From Bacillota bacterium (GTDB taxonomy: Bacteria > Bacillota > Clostridia > Oscillospirales > Ruminococcaceae): a DNA stretch of 64,000 bases. Positions 43,724 to 53,669 of the stretch are shown piece by piece (the stretch's first letter is position 1; each line of letters starts with the position of its first letter). The notes below the pieces were generated by a model that was given only the letters and a program-made list of their open reading frames with translations, was not told where the DNA came from and did not search any database. The position numbers and the translations under genes are program-made. Location: NCBI GenBank assembly GCA_023443315.1, contig JAEZVA010000083.1, positions 1-64,000 on the forward strand, read 5' to 3'.

Positions 43724-44751
43724 ATATGATAACCCAAAACCCCATCCAAACCGGGCGCGCTGTAAGGCGGCGACGCTGGGCAGCGGCAACGATGCTGCTA
43801 ACCATCCTGACCGCGACGCTCTGTGTCGCGATGCTGTTGCTTGGAAACACCAACTATTCGTTCGAAACCGCTGTGCGTGTGCTATTGGGCGAGGACATTC
43901 AGGGCGCTTCGTTTGCAATTAAAACGCTGCGCCTGCCTAGAATGCTTGCGGGTCTATTTGCCGGATTTGCGTTTGGCATAGCAGGTAGTACCTTTCAAAC
44001 GCTGCTTCGCAACCCGCTTGCAAGCCCGAATATCATCGGCATCAGCTCCGGCTCGAGTGCCGCCGCCGTTTTTTGCATCCTTGTTCTGCACGCAAGCGGT
44101 ACCGTCGTGTCGGTCGCGGCGGTCATCGCCGGGCTTGCGACAACGGCGCTTATCTATGCGCTATCGAGCGCGGGCTCGTTCTCGGGCGGGCGGCTCATAC
44201 TAATCGGTATTGGTATGCAGGCGATGCTGGGTGCACTTGTGTCGTATCTACTACTGAATGCATCAAGCTACGACGTTCCGGCGGCTCTTCGGTGGCTCAG
44301 CGGTAGTCTTAACGGCATCCGATTAAGCGACACGCCGGTGCTCATCCTGTCGGTGGCGCTTTTGTCCCCCGTTATCCTGTTACTGGGTAGTCGGCTAAGA
44401 ATCTTAGAGCTCGGCGAGCAGTCCGCCACTGCACTGGGGGTAAACACAAACAAAACGCGCGTCGCACTGGTTTTATCCGCCGTGTGCCTGATTGCGCTTG
44501 CCACCGCCACAACGGGGCCCATTGCGTTCGTTTCCTTTCTGGCGGGTCCCATCGCAAAACGGCTGGTGGGCGCGGGGTTTTCCTCCGAACTGCCCGCCGG
44601 GCTGATGGGCGCTGTTCTGGTACTAGGGGCTGACCTGCTTGGGCAGCTTGCGTTTGGAACGCGATTCCCCGTCGGGGTGATAACCGGCATTCTCGGTGCT
44701 CCTTTTTTGCTGTTTTTGCTCATTCGTATGAACCGAACGGGAGGTCTTTAG
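43720..44751 (+). CDS. FecCD-family permease 2
   Basis: 343 residues, about ten helices; LRLPRMLAGLFAGFAFGIAG, NPLASPNIIGIS and GPIAFVSFLAGPIAKRL. ATG overlaps the previous stop (ATGA). Partner of permease 1 and the ATPase at 44754. Confidence 0.92.
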   Translation: MNMITQNPIQTGRAVRRRRWAAATMLLTILTATLCVAMLLLGNTNYSFETAVRVLLGEDIQGASFAIKTLRLPRMLAGLFAGFAFGIAGSTFQTLLRNPLASPNIIGISSGSSAAAVFCILVLHASGTVVSVAAVIAGLATTALIYALSSAGSFSGGRLILIGIGMQAMLGALVSYLLLNASSYDVPAALRWLSGSLNGIRLSDTPVLILSVALLSPVILLLGSRLRILELGEQSATALGVNTNKTRVALVLSAVCLIALATATTGPIAFVSFLAGPIAKRLVGAGFSSELPAGLMGAVLVLGADLLGQLAFGTRFPVGVITGILGAPFLLFLLIRMNRTGGL

Positions 44752-44753
44752 CC

Positions 44754-45572
44754 ATGGCGCATCTATTAAAGGCAAGCCACATCATTGCCGGATATGAGAA
44801 CAAAACAATCCTTCATGATGTGAGCATCGCCATTCCAAACGGTAAAATCAGCGTCATTATCGGCGCGAACGCGTGCGGCAAATCCACCCTGCTCAAAACG
44901 CTTGCTCGCCTGATAAAACCAAGCTCGGGCGATGTAACGGTGAATAACACCCCCATCGGCAAAATCCCATCCAAGCAGCTTGCTCGTATCTTGGGGCTTC
45001 TGCCGCAGTCGCCTGTTGTGCCAGAAGGCATTTCGGTTGCCGACCTTGTGGGGCGTGGTCGGTTCCCTCACCAAACCTTTTTACAGGGCTGGAGCAAGAA
45101 AGATTTTGACGCGGTGGCAGAGGCGCTTGACCTCATGGGCATAACCGAGCTTGCCAACCGCAGCATCGATGAGCTTTCGGGTGGGCAGCGTCAGCGCGTG
45201 TGGATTGCGATGGCACTCGCCCAGCAGACCGACATTCTTTTTTTGGACGAGCCTACAACCTTTTTGGACATTGCCTATCAGGTCGAAATCCTCGACCTGC
45301 TTACCGACCTAAACCGACGGCACGGTACAACCATCGTGATGGTGCTGCATGATATTAACCTCTCCGCCCGATATGCCGATTATATCTTTGCCCTGAGCAA
45401 AGGCAGGCTTATCGCCGAGGGTGCCCCGTGTAAGGTCATAACAAAAGAGCTGATTGCTTCGGTATTCGGGCTTGATTGCAAAGTGATAAAAGACCCCGTA
45501 TCCGGCTCGCCGTTTGTCGTGCCCAAGGGGCGGCACCACAGCGCAGCCGCCTGCCTGCCTATGACCTGTTGA
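44754..45572 (+). CDS. Siderophore ABC transporter ATPase (FecE/FepC-like)
   Basis: 272 residues. Walker A GANACGKSTL, Q-loop LLPQSPVVPEG, signature LSGGQRQRVWIAM, Walker B ILFLDEPTTFLD, H-loop VLHDINLS. Starts 2 bp after permease 2. Last gene before the terminator at 45616. Confidence 0.94.
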   Translation: MAHLLKASHIIAGYENKTILHDVSIAIPNGKISVIIGANACGKSTLLKTLARLIKPSSGDVTVNNTPIGKIPSKQLARILGLLPQSPVVPEGISVADLVGRGRFPHQTFLQGWSKKDFDAVAEALDLMGITELANRSIDELSGGQRQRVWIAMALAQQTDILFLDEPTTFLDIAYQVEILDLLTDLNRRHGTTIVMVLHDINLSARYADYIFALSKGRLIAEGAPCKVITKELIASVFGLDCKVIKDPVSGSPFVVPKGRHHSAAACLPMTC

Positions 45573-45615
45573 CAGACAGGCTTAGAACTGTACCATATCA
45601 TCAATAACCAAATAT

Positions 45616-45652
45616 AAACAGGGTGTATCCGCGCTAAGGATACACCCTGTTT
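45616..45652 (+). terminator. Long bidirectional terminator
   Basis: 15-bp perfect arms (AAACAGGGTGTATCC and its complement) with a 7-base loop; the arms supply A- and T-runs. Ends the importer operon and the opposing rsmE operon. Confidence 0.88.
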
Positions 45653-45701
45653 GTATCGCCGCCGTATGCTGCAAAAAGGCGGCTATTATTCGTTTATTGC
45701 C

Positions 45702-46427
45702 TTAACCAATTTCCAAGATATGCGACAGCACCGAAAGCACATAGAGCGGCGCGGTCTCGGCGCGCAGGATACGCGCACCCAGTGTTACGGGCACAATGCC
45801 CGCCTTTGTCGCTTGCTGCGCCTCCTCGGGCGAAAAGCCGCCTTCGCTGCCCGTCATGACCGCGACGGTGCCCTTGTGGTCTGCGCCCACCAGACGTGAG
45901 ATGTGCTCGCCGCCCTTTTCATAGCACAGCATGGCGGTGTCGGCGGTATTCATACGCGCAACTGCCACTTTAAAATCTATCATGTCATGTACGGTGGGAA
46001 CCATGCCGCGCCCGCACTGCTTTGCCGCCTCGAGTGCGATTTTACCAAGTCGCTCGGTTCGCTTTGCCATGCTCTTTTTGTCGGGGCAAGAGACACACCG
46101 TTCGGTGAGCACCGGCGTGATGTCGCATACGCCAAGCTCCACCGCCTTTTGCACAATCTGCTCAAGCTTGTCGCCCTTTGGTACGGCAACATACAGCGAC
46201 ACCGAGCAGGGCAGCTCTGCCGTGTTGGGCGCGCTGTGCTCCACCACACCCGTCACCTCGTCGGGCGAAACACTCGTGATGCGGCAATGGTGGTCTACAC
46301 CGCTCTGGTCGCAGATAGTAAGCTCCTCGCCCACCCGCATGCGCAGCGATTTCGCCGCATGGGCGGCGTTCTCCCCTGTAAGGCAGAAGGTTTCGCCCGT
46401 TATGGCGTCCACAAAAAATCTCGGCAT
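45702..46427 (-). CDS. rsmE: 16S rRNA (uracil1498-N3)-methyltransferase RsmE
   Basis: 241 residues. SPOUT-fold enzyme: N-terminal PUA-like MPRFFVDA, C-terminal knot TGSEGGFSPEE and LGARILRAETA. Start at 46427 gives the usual MPRFF N-terminus with GGGGG 7 bp upstream; other in-frame ATGs at 46433 and 46445 exist. Downstream of prmA, the standard pairing. Confidence 0.94.
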   Translation of the reverse strand: MPRFFVDAITGETFCLTGENAAHAAKSLRMRVGEELTICDQSGVDHHCRITSVSPDEVTGVVEHSAPNTAELPCSVSLYVAVPKGDKLEQIVQKAVELGVCDITPVLTERCVSCPDKKSMAKRTERLGKIALEAAKQCGRGMVPTVHDMIDFKVAVARMNTADTAMLCYEKGGEHISRLVGADHKGTVAVMTGSEGGFSPEEAQQATKAGIVPVTLGARILRAETAPLYVLSVLSHILEIG

Positions 46428-46474
46428 GCCCATTCCCCCGTTCATCCCTGCGAAAAGTCCGTTGACAATATCGC

Positions 46475-47452
46475 TTACCCTACGCGATGTCGCAGCACGA
46501 TAGCAACCCAGTCCTGCTTCTCGTGTAGGCTCACCTGCGCAAGACCGTGTGTCCTTAGTGCGTCTACTACCTCTTGCGCGCGCTCGGCGAGTATGCCAGA
46601 GCATATCAGGGTACCGTCCTTTGCAAGCACCGACGCAAGCAGCGCACCCATCGCGATGATCACGTCTGCCACGATATTCGCGGCAATTATGTCGTACTTT
46701 GCCGCTGAGACCACCCCGGCCGCTGCCGAATCGGCGAGCACATTCGCGCACAAGGCGGTAAAGCGGTCACCCGAAAACCCGTTTTCCTTTACGTTCTCCC
46801 GCGCGGTGTGTACGGCGCCCTCGTCAATATCCACCGCAAGTACCTTGCGCGCGCCCAACAGTAGCGCCGCCGCGGATAAGATGCCACTGCCGCAGCCCAT
46901 ATCCAGTACCTTGTGGTCGGGGGTTACCACCCGCTCTAGCTGTTCGATGCACAGCTGCGTGGTTTGGTGCCCGCCTGTGCCAAAGCTCGACGACGGGTCG
47001 ATGCGCAGCACAATGCGCCCGCTGTCACCCTCGTACCGCTCCCACGATGGGCAGATTACGAACCTCTCCCCCACCTCGATGGGCTTAAAGTACTGCTTCC
47101 AGTTGTTTGCCCAGTCCTCCTCGCGCACGCCGCACAGCGTGACCGAAAGGCTGCCGTATTCCCCGTCCGTATCCTGCTGCCTAAGCGTCGCAAGCGCAGT
47201 CTTAATCTCGGCGAGCAGGTCGCGCCCCTGCGCGTTGTCGGCAAGGTACACCGAAACGCTGGTGGGGACTGTCTTTAATTTCATTAGGTCCTCGTCCACA
47301 TAGTCCCAATGGGGTGTTACGTCGGCAAGGAATCGCTCAAAATCCTCGGCGTCCTCCACCTCAAAGCCTGTGATACCAAGACAGAGCAAAGCACCGGTCA
47401 CTGCCTCGGTGCCCGGTGCGGTTGTGGCTATCTTCACCTTAGTAAAATCCAT
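46475..47452 (-). CDS. prmA: Ribosomal protein L11 methyltransferase PrmA
   Basis: 325 residues. N-terminal substrate-recognition domain (two ferredoxin-like repeats), then FGTGGHQTT and SAM motif VLDMGCGSGILS. Methylates L11 on several amino groups. Same operon as rsmE. Confidence 0.94.
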   Translation of the reverse strand: MDFTKVKIATTAPGTEAVTGALLCLGITGFEVEDAEDFERFLADVTPHWDYVDEDLMKLKTVPTSVSVYLADNAQGRDLLAEIKTALATLRQQDTDGEYGSLSVTLCGVREEDWANNWKQYFKPIEVGERFVICPSWERYEGDSGRIVLRIDPSSSFGTGGHQTTQLCIEQLERVVTPDHKVLDMGCGSGILSAAALLLGARKVLAVDIDEGAVHTARENVKENGFSGDRFTALCANVLADSAAAGVVSAAKYDIIAANIVADVIIAMGALLASVLAKDGTLICSGILAERAQEVVDALRTHGLAQVSLHEKQDWVAIVLRHRVG

Positions 47453-47477
47453 GTTCTCCCCCTCTTTGCAGGTATGG

Positions 47478-48146
47478 CTATTGCGCTAACAGGTAGTCGC
47501 ACAGCGCTTCGGGCGTTTTGGCAAGCAGTATGGGCTGGTATCCGCCAAGCTCCTGCTGCGAACCGTAGCCCCACAGCACCCCGATGGCGTCCATGCCCGT
47601 CTGTTGTGCGCCCTCCATATCGTGCAAGCGGTCGCCTATCATCACGCAGTCTGTGCTTTCCACCCCCGCAAGCTCCAGCGCGCGTACAATCACGTCCTGC
47701 TTGCTTGAGCGTTTATCATCCTTAGACGCACCCGCGATTACGTCAAAATACTGGGCGATGCCGTGGTGTTCCAACGTTCTGCGCGCAAGGTCTTCGAGCT
47801 TCGAGGTTGCGACCAGCAGGCGTTTTCCGCTATCCTTTAGCCGCACTAGCGCGTCGCGTATGCCGTCAAACGGGTCGCTCATCTTCCAGCCGGTGTCAAA
47901 ATACAGCTCCCGATAAAAGACGATTGCCTGCACCACCTGCTCCTCGTTTTCTACAAACCGCCGAAAGCTGTGTGTAAGCGGCGGACCGATTACGGTGTTA
48001 AAATCAAACCCCTCGGGTAGCTGTACGGGGTGCCCCTCCTCGTTCATGCGCTTCATAGCATAGGCAAAGCATAGCTCTATGCCGGGCTTAGAATCGAGCA
48101 GCGTGCCGTCTAGGTCAAACAATAGGGTGTCGTATCGTTTATTCAT
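47478..48146 (-). CDS. HAD-superfamily phosphatase (Gph/PGP-like)
   Basis: 222 residues. Motif I DLDGTLLDS, motif II Thr in VATSK, conserved Lys in RSSKQD, motif IV MIGDRLHDMEGA. Helical cap between motifs I and II. Similar proteins act on phosphoglycolate or pyrophosphate; substrate not fixed. Lies between dacF and prmA, 25 bp before prmA. Confidence 0.88.
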   Translation of the reverse strand: MNKRYDTLLFDLDGTLLDSKPGIELCFAYAMKRMNEEGHPVQLPEGFDFNTVIGPPLTHSFRRFVENEEQVVQAIVFYRELYFDTGWKMSDPFDGIRDALVRLKDSGKRLLVATSKLEDLARRTLEHHGIAQYFDVIAGASKDDKRSSKQDVIVRALELAGVESTDCVMIGDRLHDMEGAQQTGMDAIGVLWGYGSQQELGGYQPILLAKTPEALCDYLLAQ

Positions 48147-48193
48147 TAGGTAACTCCGTTTCGCAATAATACGTTTGGTAATATAGCGGTGCT

Positions 48194-49552
48194 TTATCGG
48201 TAATAGCGCATGGCGCGCCGTCTTGCCCGCTTTTTTCGGTAGTAGTGTTGTACCCCAAGGCGCACCAGCATAAATAGGATAAGTAGCCCGCCCACAACCG
48301 ATGCGATGATGACCGGCACACGCGGGGAGACTGGCGCTTTCACCACATCGTCCGCGCTTGCCATAACCTCGGTTGCGCTGAGTACACTGGACTGCGGGTT
48401 CTCATCAATCTCCACCTCGCAGGCAAGGGGCATGGCGTAGATTGGCGTTTCGCCTGAACCCTCACTCATGATGCTAAAGCACGCCGCGGGGGCAATCTGC
48501 TCGCCCTTATGGTAGCTCACCTTTGTGTTGTACGAGACGTCAATGCTTTCCTGAGTAACGCCCTCTGGCACATACAGCGTGCAGGTTACCGTCTGCTTTG
48601 GCACCTTCGCCACCCCGACAACACCGGCATCCTCCACCACGGGGATGTTTCTTTGCTTGTTCACCTCGGCGGTTACGGTGACGGTTTGCAGGTTGTTAAA
48701 GCAGTAATCAAACAGCTTTTTGGTGTCTTTGTATTTCTCCCACTTGGTTTTGGAGTTCATCACCACACAGATAAGCTCCTTGCCGTCCCGTTTGGCGACC
48801 GTTACCGCCGTGTGGTTTGCCTGAGGTGTCCACCCCAGCTTGCCGCCCCACGCGCCTTTGTACTCATATTGCGAATACACAATCATATGATGCGCCGTGC
48901 CGAAGTTACGCCGCTCGGGCTGTTTGTTGGTGGGCTGCATCGTGTACTGCTCCGCGCCCAACACGTCCCGAAACCCGTCCACCGTAAGCGCGTACCGCGT
49001 AATCATCGCCATATCAAGGGCGGTGGTGTAGTGGTTCTCGTCCTCCAGTCCGTTTGCGTTGGTAAAGTTTGAGTTTACAGCACCCGCTCCGCGGGCGGTT
49101 TTGTTCATGATTGCGCAAAACATCTCAGCAGAACCGCCGATATGCTCGGCTATCCCGTTGGCGGCGTCGTTTGCCGAGGCAAGCATCGTCGCCATCACCG
49201 CGTCCTTCACCGAGATCTCCTCATCTGCCGTCAGCGCGATATGGGAGCTTGACCGCGCAACGCTGCTCACCGCCGCCTCACTCATCACAAGCTTGTCCGA
49301 AAGCGCCGCGCGCTCCAGCGCAACGGCAACGGTAAGCACCTTGGTAATGCTGGCGGGGTACATCCGTTTATTCATATTCTGTTCGAGCAGCACCTGACCC
49401 GTGGCGGCGTCGATGACAACATACGCCTCGGAATAGGTGGTAAAGTCCGCCTGCCCCACCACGTCCGCCGTTTGACTGGCGGTTATGGGTGGCAATATAA
49501 AGAGGGTGAGTAACACTGAAAGAACCGCCGCTGCAATTCGTTTCATAAGCAT
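48194..49552 (-). CDS. DacF-type D-alanyl-D-alanine carboxypeptidase with KLG box
   Basis: 452 residues. Signal peptide, then the penicillin-binding fold: SxxK box PASITKV with the catalytic Ser, SxN box SANDAAN. The third box reads GGKLGWT where KTG is expected. C-terminal domain, then a transmembrane helix (~residues 405-428) and a basic tail KKRARRRAMRYYR. Trims peptidoglycan side chains if active. ATG at 49552, GGAGG 5 bp upstream; a second ATG two codons on is possible. Confidence 0.85.
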   Translation of the reverse strand: MLMKRIAAAVLSVLLTLFILPPITASQTADVVGQADFTTYSEAYVVIDAATGQVLLEQNMNKRMYPASITKVLTVAVALERAALSDKLVMSEAAVSSVARSSSHIALTADEEISVKDAVMATMLASANDAANGIAEHIGGSAEMFCAIMNKTARGAGAVNSNFTNANGLEDENHYTTALDMAMITRYALTVDGFRDVLGAEQYTMQPTNKQPERRNFGTAHHMIVYSQYEYKGAWGGKLGWTPQANHTAVTVAKRDGKELICVVMNSKTKWEKYKDTKKLFDYCFNNLQTVTVTAEVNKQRNIPVVEDAGVVGVAKVPKQTVTCTLYVPEGVTQESIDVSYNTKVSYHKGEQIAPAACFSIMSEGSGETPIYAMPLACEVEIDENPQSSVLSATEVMASADDVVKAPVSPRVPVIIASVVGGLLILFMLVRLGVQHYYRKKRARRRAMRYYR

Positions 49553-49791
49553 GTCCGCCTCCCTTGTTCTTATTTTGTGCACAGCTTGGGGCTTTGGCTG
49601 TGAACCGTAGCCTAGCGCCAAAGCGACATTAGCCTACCTGTAGTATGACATTCAATTTCCCGTACAGACAACCGTTAACAAAAAAGTAACAATATGCAGC
49701 GGCTGCCCGGTTGGATGAAAAACAATATTTGTTCGGTTTTTGGGAATCATCCTGCCAAAAAACAGCAGGATGGTTACTACGCTTGGTACTA

Positions 49792-49819
49792 ATTATAGCA
49801 TTAAATGACGAAACGGCAA
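49792..49819 (-). promoter_or_regulatory. Promoter for the DacF-type gene
   Basis: Minus-strand TTGCCG, 16-bp spacer, TATAAT, giving a ~230-nt leader. The leader has one 7-bp hairpin (ATCCTGC / GCAGGAT, 49749-49771) and no recognised riboswitch. Confidence 0.55.
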
Positions 49820-49833
49820 AGCCGTTTCGTCAT
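49805..49833 (-). terminator. Hairpin after chemoreceptor 1
   Basis: 13-bp perfect arms ATGACGAAACGGC / GCCGTTTCGTCAT, 3-base loop, followed on the minus strand by TTTAAT. It overlaps the -35 region of the downstream dacF-type promoter. Confidence 0.65.
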
Positions 49834-49876
49834 TATTGTAGGTTGGGGTTTGTGTAAAACCCGAATATGTTAGCTG

Positions 49877-51643
49877 TTAGTAGTCGATTACGCCTTGACC
49901 ATACTCCTCAATCGGCTCCTCGCCACCGTCATTGTCGCCAAACTGATCGGGGTCTTCGTAATACTCGTTGCTTGCTTTATCGATGCGGAACCCTTTTACA
50001 AGGTTCTTGAGCATATGCGCCTGGCTATTGAGCTCCTCGGAGGCGGCTGCGCTTTCTTCGGCGGTTGCGGAATTGGTCTGCACCACAACAGCAATCTGAT
50101 CAAGCCCCTGTGTAATCTGCACCACCGCACTTGCCTGACTGCCCGACGCACGGGTAATCTCGTCTACAAGACGTCTGCTTTCCTCCGCCTTAAGCTTGAT
50201 GTTCTCGAGCTTCTGCGCGGTTTCGGCTGCTATTTTGCTGCCGTTTTTAACAGCCGATACCGAGCTTGCTATTAACTCGGTGGTGTTCTTAGCGGCATCC
50301 GCGCTCTTGGCGGCTAGGTTGCGCACCTCGTCCGCCACCACCGCAAAGCCCTTGCCCGCAGCACCTGCCCTTGCCGCCTCCACCGCGGCGTTCAGGGCAA
50401 GGATGTTGGTCTGGAATGCGATATCGTCAATCGCCTTAATAATCTTGCTAATCTGGTCGGTGGTCGCCTTAATCTCGTTCATTGCAACGATGAGCTCTTG
50501 CATCTGCTTGTTGCCGTGCTCAATCTCGCTTGCGGTTTCCATGACCTGAGAGTTTGAAAGCTGTGCGTTCTCGGCGTTTCGCTTTATGTTGTCCGATATT
50601 TCATCCACCGTCGCAGAAAGCTCCTCGATGGCGCTTGCCTGCTCCGTCGCGCCCTGGCTCAGTGCCTGTGCGCCGCCCGAAACCTGCTCTGAGCCGCTTG
50701 CAACCTGTTCGGCGGCGCGGTCAATCTCAAGCAGGGTGCGGCTGAGCGAAGCGGCAATGCCTGTCATCGAGTCCTTAATCGGCGCAAAATCTCCAACAAA
50801 ATCGGTATCCACCGAAACGGTGAAGTTGCCGTCGGCAAGCTCACCCAGTACCTCGTCGATGGACTGTACGTACCCCTTGAGCGTCTCGGTCATATGGTTC
50901 ATGCTTCCGGCCAACCTGCCCAGCTCGTCCTTGGAGCGATATCCCACATTGACGGTGAGGTTTCCGTTTGCCATCTGCTCCGCCGCAGCTTCAATCTCAG
51001 CAATGGGGCGGGTTAGGATGCGCACGATGTAGGTCCAAAAGAAGAGCAGCACGCCGACTGTCAGCCCCGCAAGAACCAAAAGAAGGAGCGTTATCAGGCC
51101 TTGCATCTGTACGCTTTGGTCATATGCGTCCTTTGCTTGGGTCTTCGCCTGTGCCGTAATCTCATTTAAAACAGCTCTCGCGTCCTCTATTGGCTCGGAA
51201 AAGTTGTTGTTAAAGACAAGGATCGCGTTTTCGTTGCCTTCGCTAATCGACATTAAAAAGATCCTCTCGGAGGTTCTCATCAACGTGTCAAACTGCTTTT
51301 GAAACTCCTGCACCAGCTCCGTTTGCTCGCTTAGCTGCTCAAGTACAAGGATTTGCTGCTGCATTTCGGCAAAAGAAGACTTACTGTTTTCGGTGTAAAG
51401 CTGCTTTGCCTTGACATCCTCCGTGGTAAACGAGCGAATCAGGTATTTTTCTGCTTTTTGAAAGTTGCGCTGCAAATCAATAGAGGTCTCTACCACTTTG
51501 TACGATTGCTCATAAAAGTCGTCATAAAACGCCATAATGGCATTGAGACCGACCAGAGCACCCGCTACCACAATACAGAAAAAAACCAAAATTGTTCCAA
51601 ATGCGACAAGAAGCTTGTTTGAGATTTTAAAATTCTTCAGCAT
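49877..51643 (-). CDS. Methyl-accepting chemotaxis protein 1
   Basis: 588 residues. Transmembrane helices at ~12-34 and ~190-212 bracket a four-helix sensor domain; HAMP follows, then a second HAMP-like stretch ([15 protein letters not shown]), then the signalling domain with the conserved tip [20 protein letters not shown] near residue 400. The C-terminus is acidic and ends EYGQGVIDY; no NWETF CheR tether. ATG at 51643, AAAGGA 10 bp upstream. Monocistronic; ligand unknown. Confidence 0.93.
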   Translation of the reverse strand: MLKNFKISNKLLVAFGTILVFFCIVVAGALVGLNAIMAFYDDFYEQSYKVVETSIDLQRNFQKAEKYLIRSFTTEDVKAKQLYTENSKSSFAEMQQQILVLEQLSEQTELVQEFQKQFDTLMRTSERIFLMSISEGNENAILVFNNNFSEPIEDARAVLNEITAQAKTQAKDAYDQSVQMQGLITLLLLVLAGLTVGVLLFFWTYIVRILTRPIAEIEAAAEQMANGNLTVNVGYRSKDELGRLAGSMNHMTETLKGYVQSIDEVLGELADGNFTVSVDTDFVGDFAPIKDSMTGIAASLSRTLLEIDRAAEQVASGSEQVSGGAQALSQGATEQASAIEELSATVDEISDNIKRNAENAQLSNSQVMETASEIEHGNKQMQELIVAMNEIKATTDQISKIIKAIDDIAFQTNILALNAAVEAARAGAAGKGFAVVADEVRNLAAKSADAAKNTTELIASSVSAVKNGSKIAAETAQKLENIKLKAEESRRLVDEITRASGSQASAVVQITQGLDQIAVVVQTNSATAEESAAASEELNSQAHMLKNLVKGFRIDKASNEYYEDPDQFGDNDGGEEPIEEYGQGVIDY

Positions 51644-51725
51644 AATAATCAAGTCCTTTCTTAAATGTTAAGTAGGTGTACAAAGACTTAAGGGCATTCC
51701 TGCATCTTTGCTTACTGATTTGGTT

Positions 51726-51759
51726 AGGGGCTGTTTGTAACAAACAACCTAGTTTTTTT
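51726..51759 (+). terminator. Plus-strand terminator-like hairpin without a gene
   Basis: TGTTTG-taa-CAAACA with short outer pairs, followed by T7. No + strand gene precedes it. The rest of 51644-51966 is AT-rich leader of chemoreceptor 1. Confidence 0.35.
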
Positions 51760-51910
51760 CTATTTTTTGCTTGCAAACAATCCATAATTAATCTATCACA
51801 ATAAATTGCATAAAACAAGCCCAATCAACAAATTCTGCATCAGTTGGGCTAATTAGTTATAAGTATTTATTATTTTTGCTTACTTATAATTTTTCGTCCT
51901 ACCCCATAAT

Positions 51911-51953
51911 GCAAACACTCCGCGCAGGTAAAAAACCAGCGCGGAGTGTTTGC
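51911..51953 (-). terminator. Terminator-type hairpin after chemoreceptor 2
   Basis: 15-bp perfect arms GCAAACACTCCGCGC and complement, 13-base loop; 14 bp after the stop of the receptor gene. No strong T-run beyond the arm. Confidence 0.65.
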
Positions 51954-51966
51954 AAATATCTTGTTT

Positions 51967-53652
51967 TTAGTATGTAAAGGTAGCGTCTTTTAACGTAAAC
52001 TGCCCAACTAGCTCCTTAAGCACCTGCGCCTGTCCGTTTAGCTCCTCGGATGCGGCGGCGCTTTCCTCCGCCGTTGCGGAGTTTGTCTGAATCACGACCG
52101 AAATCTGCTCTATGCCCTGGGTAATCTGCACCACGGCGTTTGCCTGCTCGTTCGACGCCTTTGCAATCTCGTCAACCAGTAAGATGGTTTTTTGTGCCTT
52201 GCCCTTAATCTCCTCCAGCGATTTTGCGGTGTTGACCGCAATGACGCTGCCGTTTTTGACCGCGCTTATCGAGCTTGCAATCAAATCTGTGGTGTCCTTC
52301 GCGGCATCGGCGCTTTTCGCGGCAAGGTTGCGCACCTCGTCCGCCACCACAGCAAAGCCCTTGCCCGCGGCACCTGCTCTTGCCGCCTCCACCGCAGCGT
52401 TCAGCGCGAGGATGTTGGTCTGAAACGCGATGTCGTCAATGGCCTTGATGATCTTTCCAATCTGATCGGTTGTGGCGCTGATGTCGTTCATTGCGGTGAC
52501 GAGCTGCTCCATCTGCTGGTTTCCACGGGCGATTTCACTCCCCATCTCCCCCGCCATTGCGTTGGTCTGCTGCGCGTTTCCGGCGTTTAGACGAATCTGC
52601 TCGGATATCTCGGCAACGGTAGCGGATAGCTCCTCAATAGAGCTTGCTTGCTCGGTTGCGCCCTGACTAAGCTCCTGTGCGCCACTGGATACCTGATCCG
52701 AGCCGCTTGCCACCTGGTCTGCGGATCGGTTTATCTGCGAAAGGGTATCGTTGAGGGAACCAATAATCTGCTCCATCGCCGTTTTAATCGGCGCAAAGTC
52801 GCCGGCATAGTCCATATCGGCACTTACCGCCATATTTCCGTCCGCCATAGCGTTAAGCAGTGCCGCGATGTTGCCGACATAGCTTCTGAGCGTACTCATC
52901 ATAAGACGCATGCTGTCCGACAGCATGCCCATCTCGTCCCGGGAGGAGTATTGGATATCCGCGTTCAGGTCGCCATGTGACATCCGTTGCGCGGCGTTTT
53001 CAATCTCCGAAATCGGTCTTGTAATGCTTCGGATGATGTACAAGCAAAACGCAAGCGCCACCGCCAGTGCCAGTGTCGTAAGCGCAATTACAAGAATTAG
53101 CACCAATCTTTGTGTGTCTGCCGCATTTCGATAAAATACCACCGCATTCTCTTCTGCAATTGTGCTGATGACATTTGCCTTATCTCTCAGGTTTTGTGCC
53201 ATCTGCTGGTACTTTGCCCGATACAGTGCAAGCGCCTCGTCGGTTTTGTTGGCACGGGTAAGTTCGAACAGATCCTCCCGCACTGGTTCGCCCTCCAGCA
53301 GAATCTGCGCGGACTCCGCAATCAGCGTCTTATCCCCCGTAAAGGTCTGTTCAAGCTTTTCCAAACCCTCCTTCACCTGAGCGAGTGCGGTTGTGGTCGT
53401 GCTTATCTCTTGCTCTATCGTCTCTTTGTCTGTGGCAAGTAACGAAAGAATCAAGTGCTTTTCCGCCTGCTGCATCGCTCCGCGGATATCCACTGCAATG
53501 GTGGTGGTCTGGTAAGGTCCATCATAAAAGATTGTAAAGTTAGACGATATCACGGTTAAACCGATAATCGCCGCCGCCGCCATGACACACAGCACCGCTA
53601 TTACACTGCCAAACGCAATAATGAGTTTTTTGCCTATCTTAAAGTTTTTCAT
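51967..53652 (-). CDS. Methyl-accepting chemotaxis protein 2
   Basis: 561 residues with the same layout as receptor 1: helix at ~10-32, four-helix sensor domain, helix at ~185-207, HAMP, HAMP-like repeat ([19 protein letters not shown]), signalling tip identical to receptor 1. The sensor domains differ clearly, so ligands probably differ. Ends at LKDATFTY without a CheR tether. Starts 17 bp after cheW, with AGGGA upstream. Confidence 0.93.
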   Translation of the reverse strand: MKNFKIGKKLIIAFGSVIAVLCVMAAAAIIGLTVISSNFTIFYDGPYQTTTIAVDIRGAMQQAEKHLILSLLATDKETIEQEISTTTTALAQVKEGLEKLEQTFTGDKTLIAESAQILLEGEPVREDLFELTRANKTDEALALYRAKYQQMAQNLRDKANVISTIAEENAVVFYRNAADTQRLVLILVIALTTLALAVALAFCLYIIRSITRPISEIENAAQRMSHGDLNADIQYSSRDEMGMLSDSMRLMMSTLRSYVGNIAALLNAMADGNMAVSADMDYAGDFAPIKTAMEQIIGSLNDTLSQINRSADQVASGSDQVSSGAQELSQGATEQASSIEELSATVAEISEQIRLNAGNAQQTNAMAGEMGSEIARGNQQMEQLVTAMNDISATTDQIGKIIKAIDDIAFQTNILALNAAVEAARAGAAGKGFAVVADEVRNLAAKSADAAKDTTDLIASSISAVKNGSVIAVNTAKSLEEIKGKAQKTILLVDEIAKASNEQANAVVQITQGIEQISVVIQTNSATAEESAAASEELNGQAQVLKELVGQFTLKDATFTY

Positions 53653-53669
53653 GTTAAATCCGTCCCTCT

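Noticed and set aside
42733..43749. 338-codon minus-strand ORF opposite permease 1
   Set aside because: Mirror frame of a GC-rich membrane-protein gene; composition (Pro/Thr/Ala-rich), no RBS, and the + strand gene is clearly FecCD.
45903..47303. 466-codon plus-strand ORF opposite rsmE/prmA
   Set aside because: Antisense to two well-matched housekeeping genes; Ser/Ala/Arg-rich shadow with no family features.
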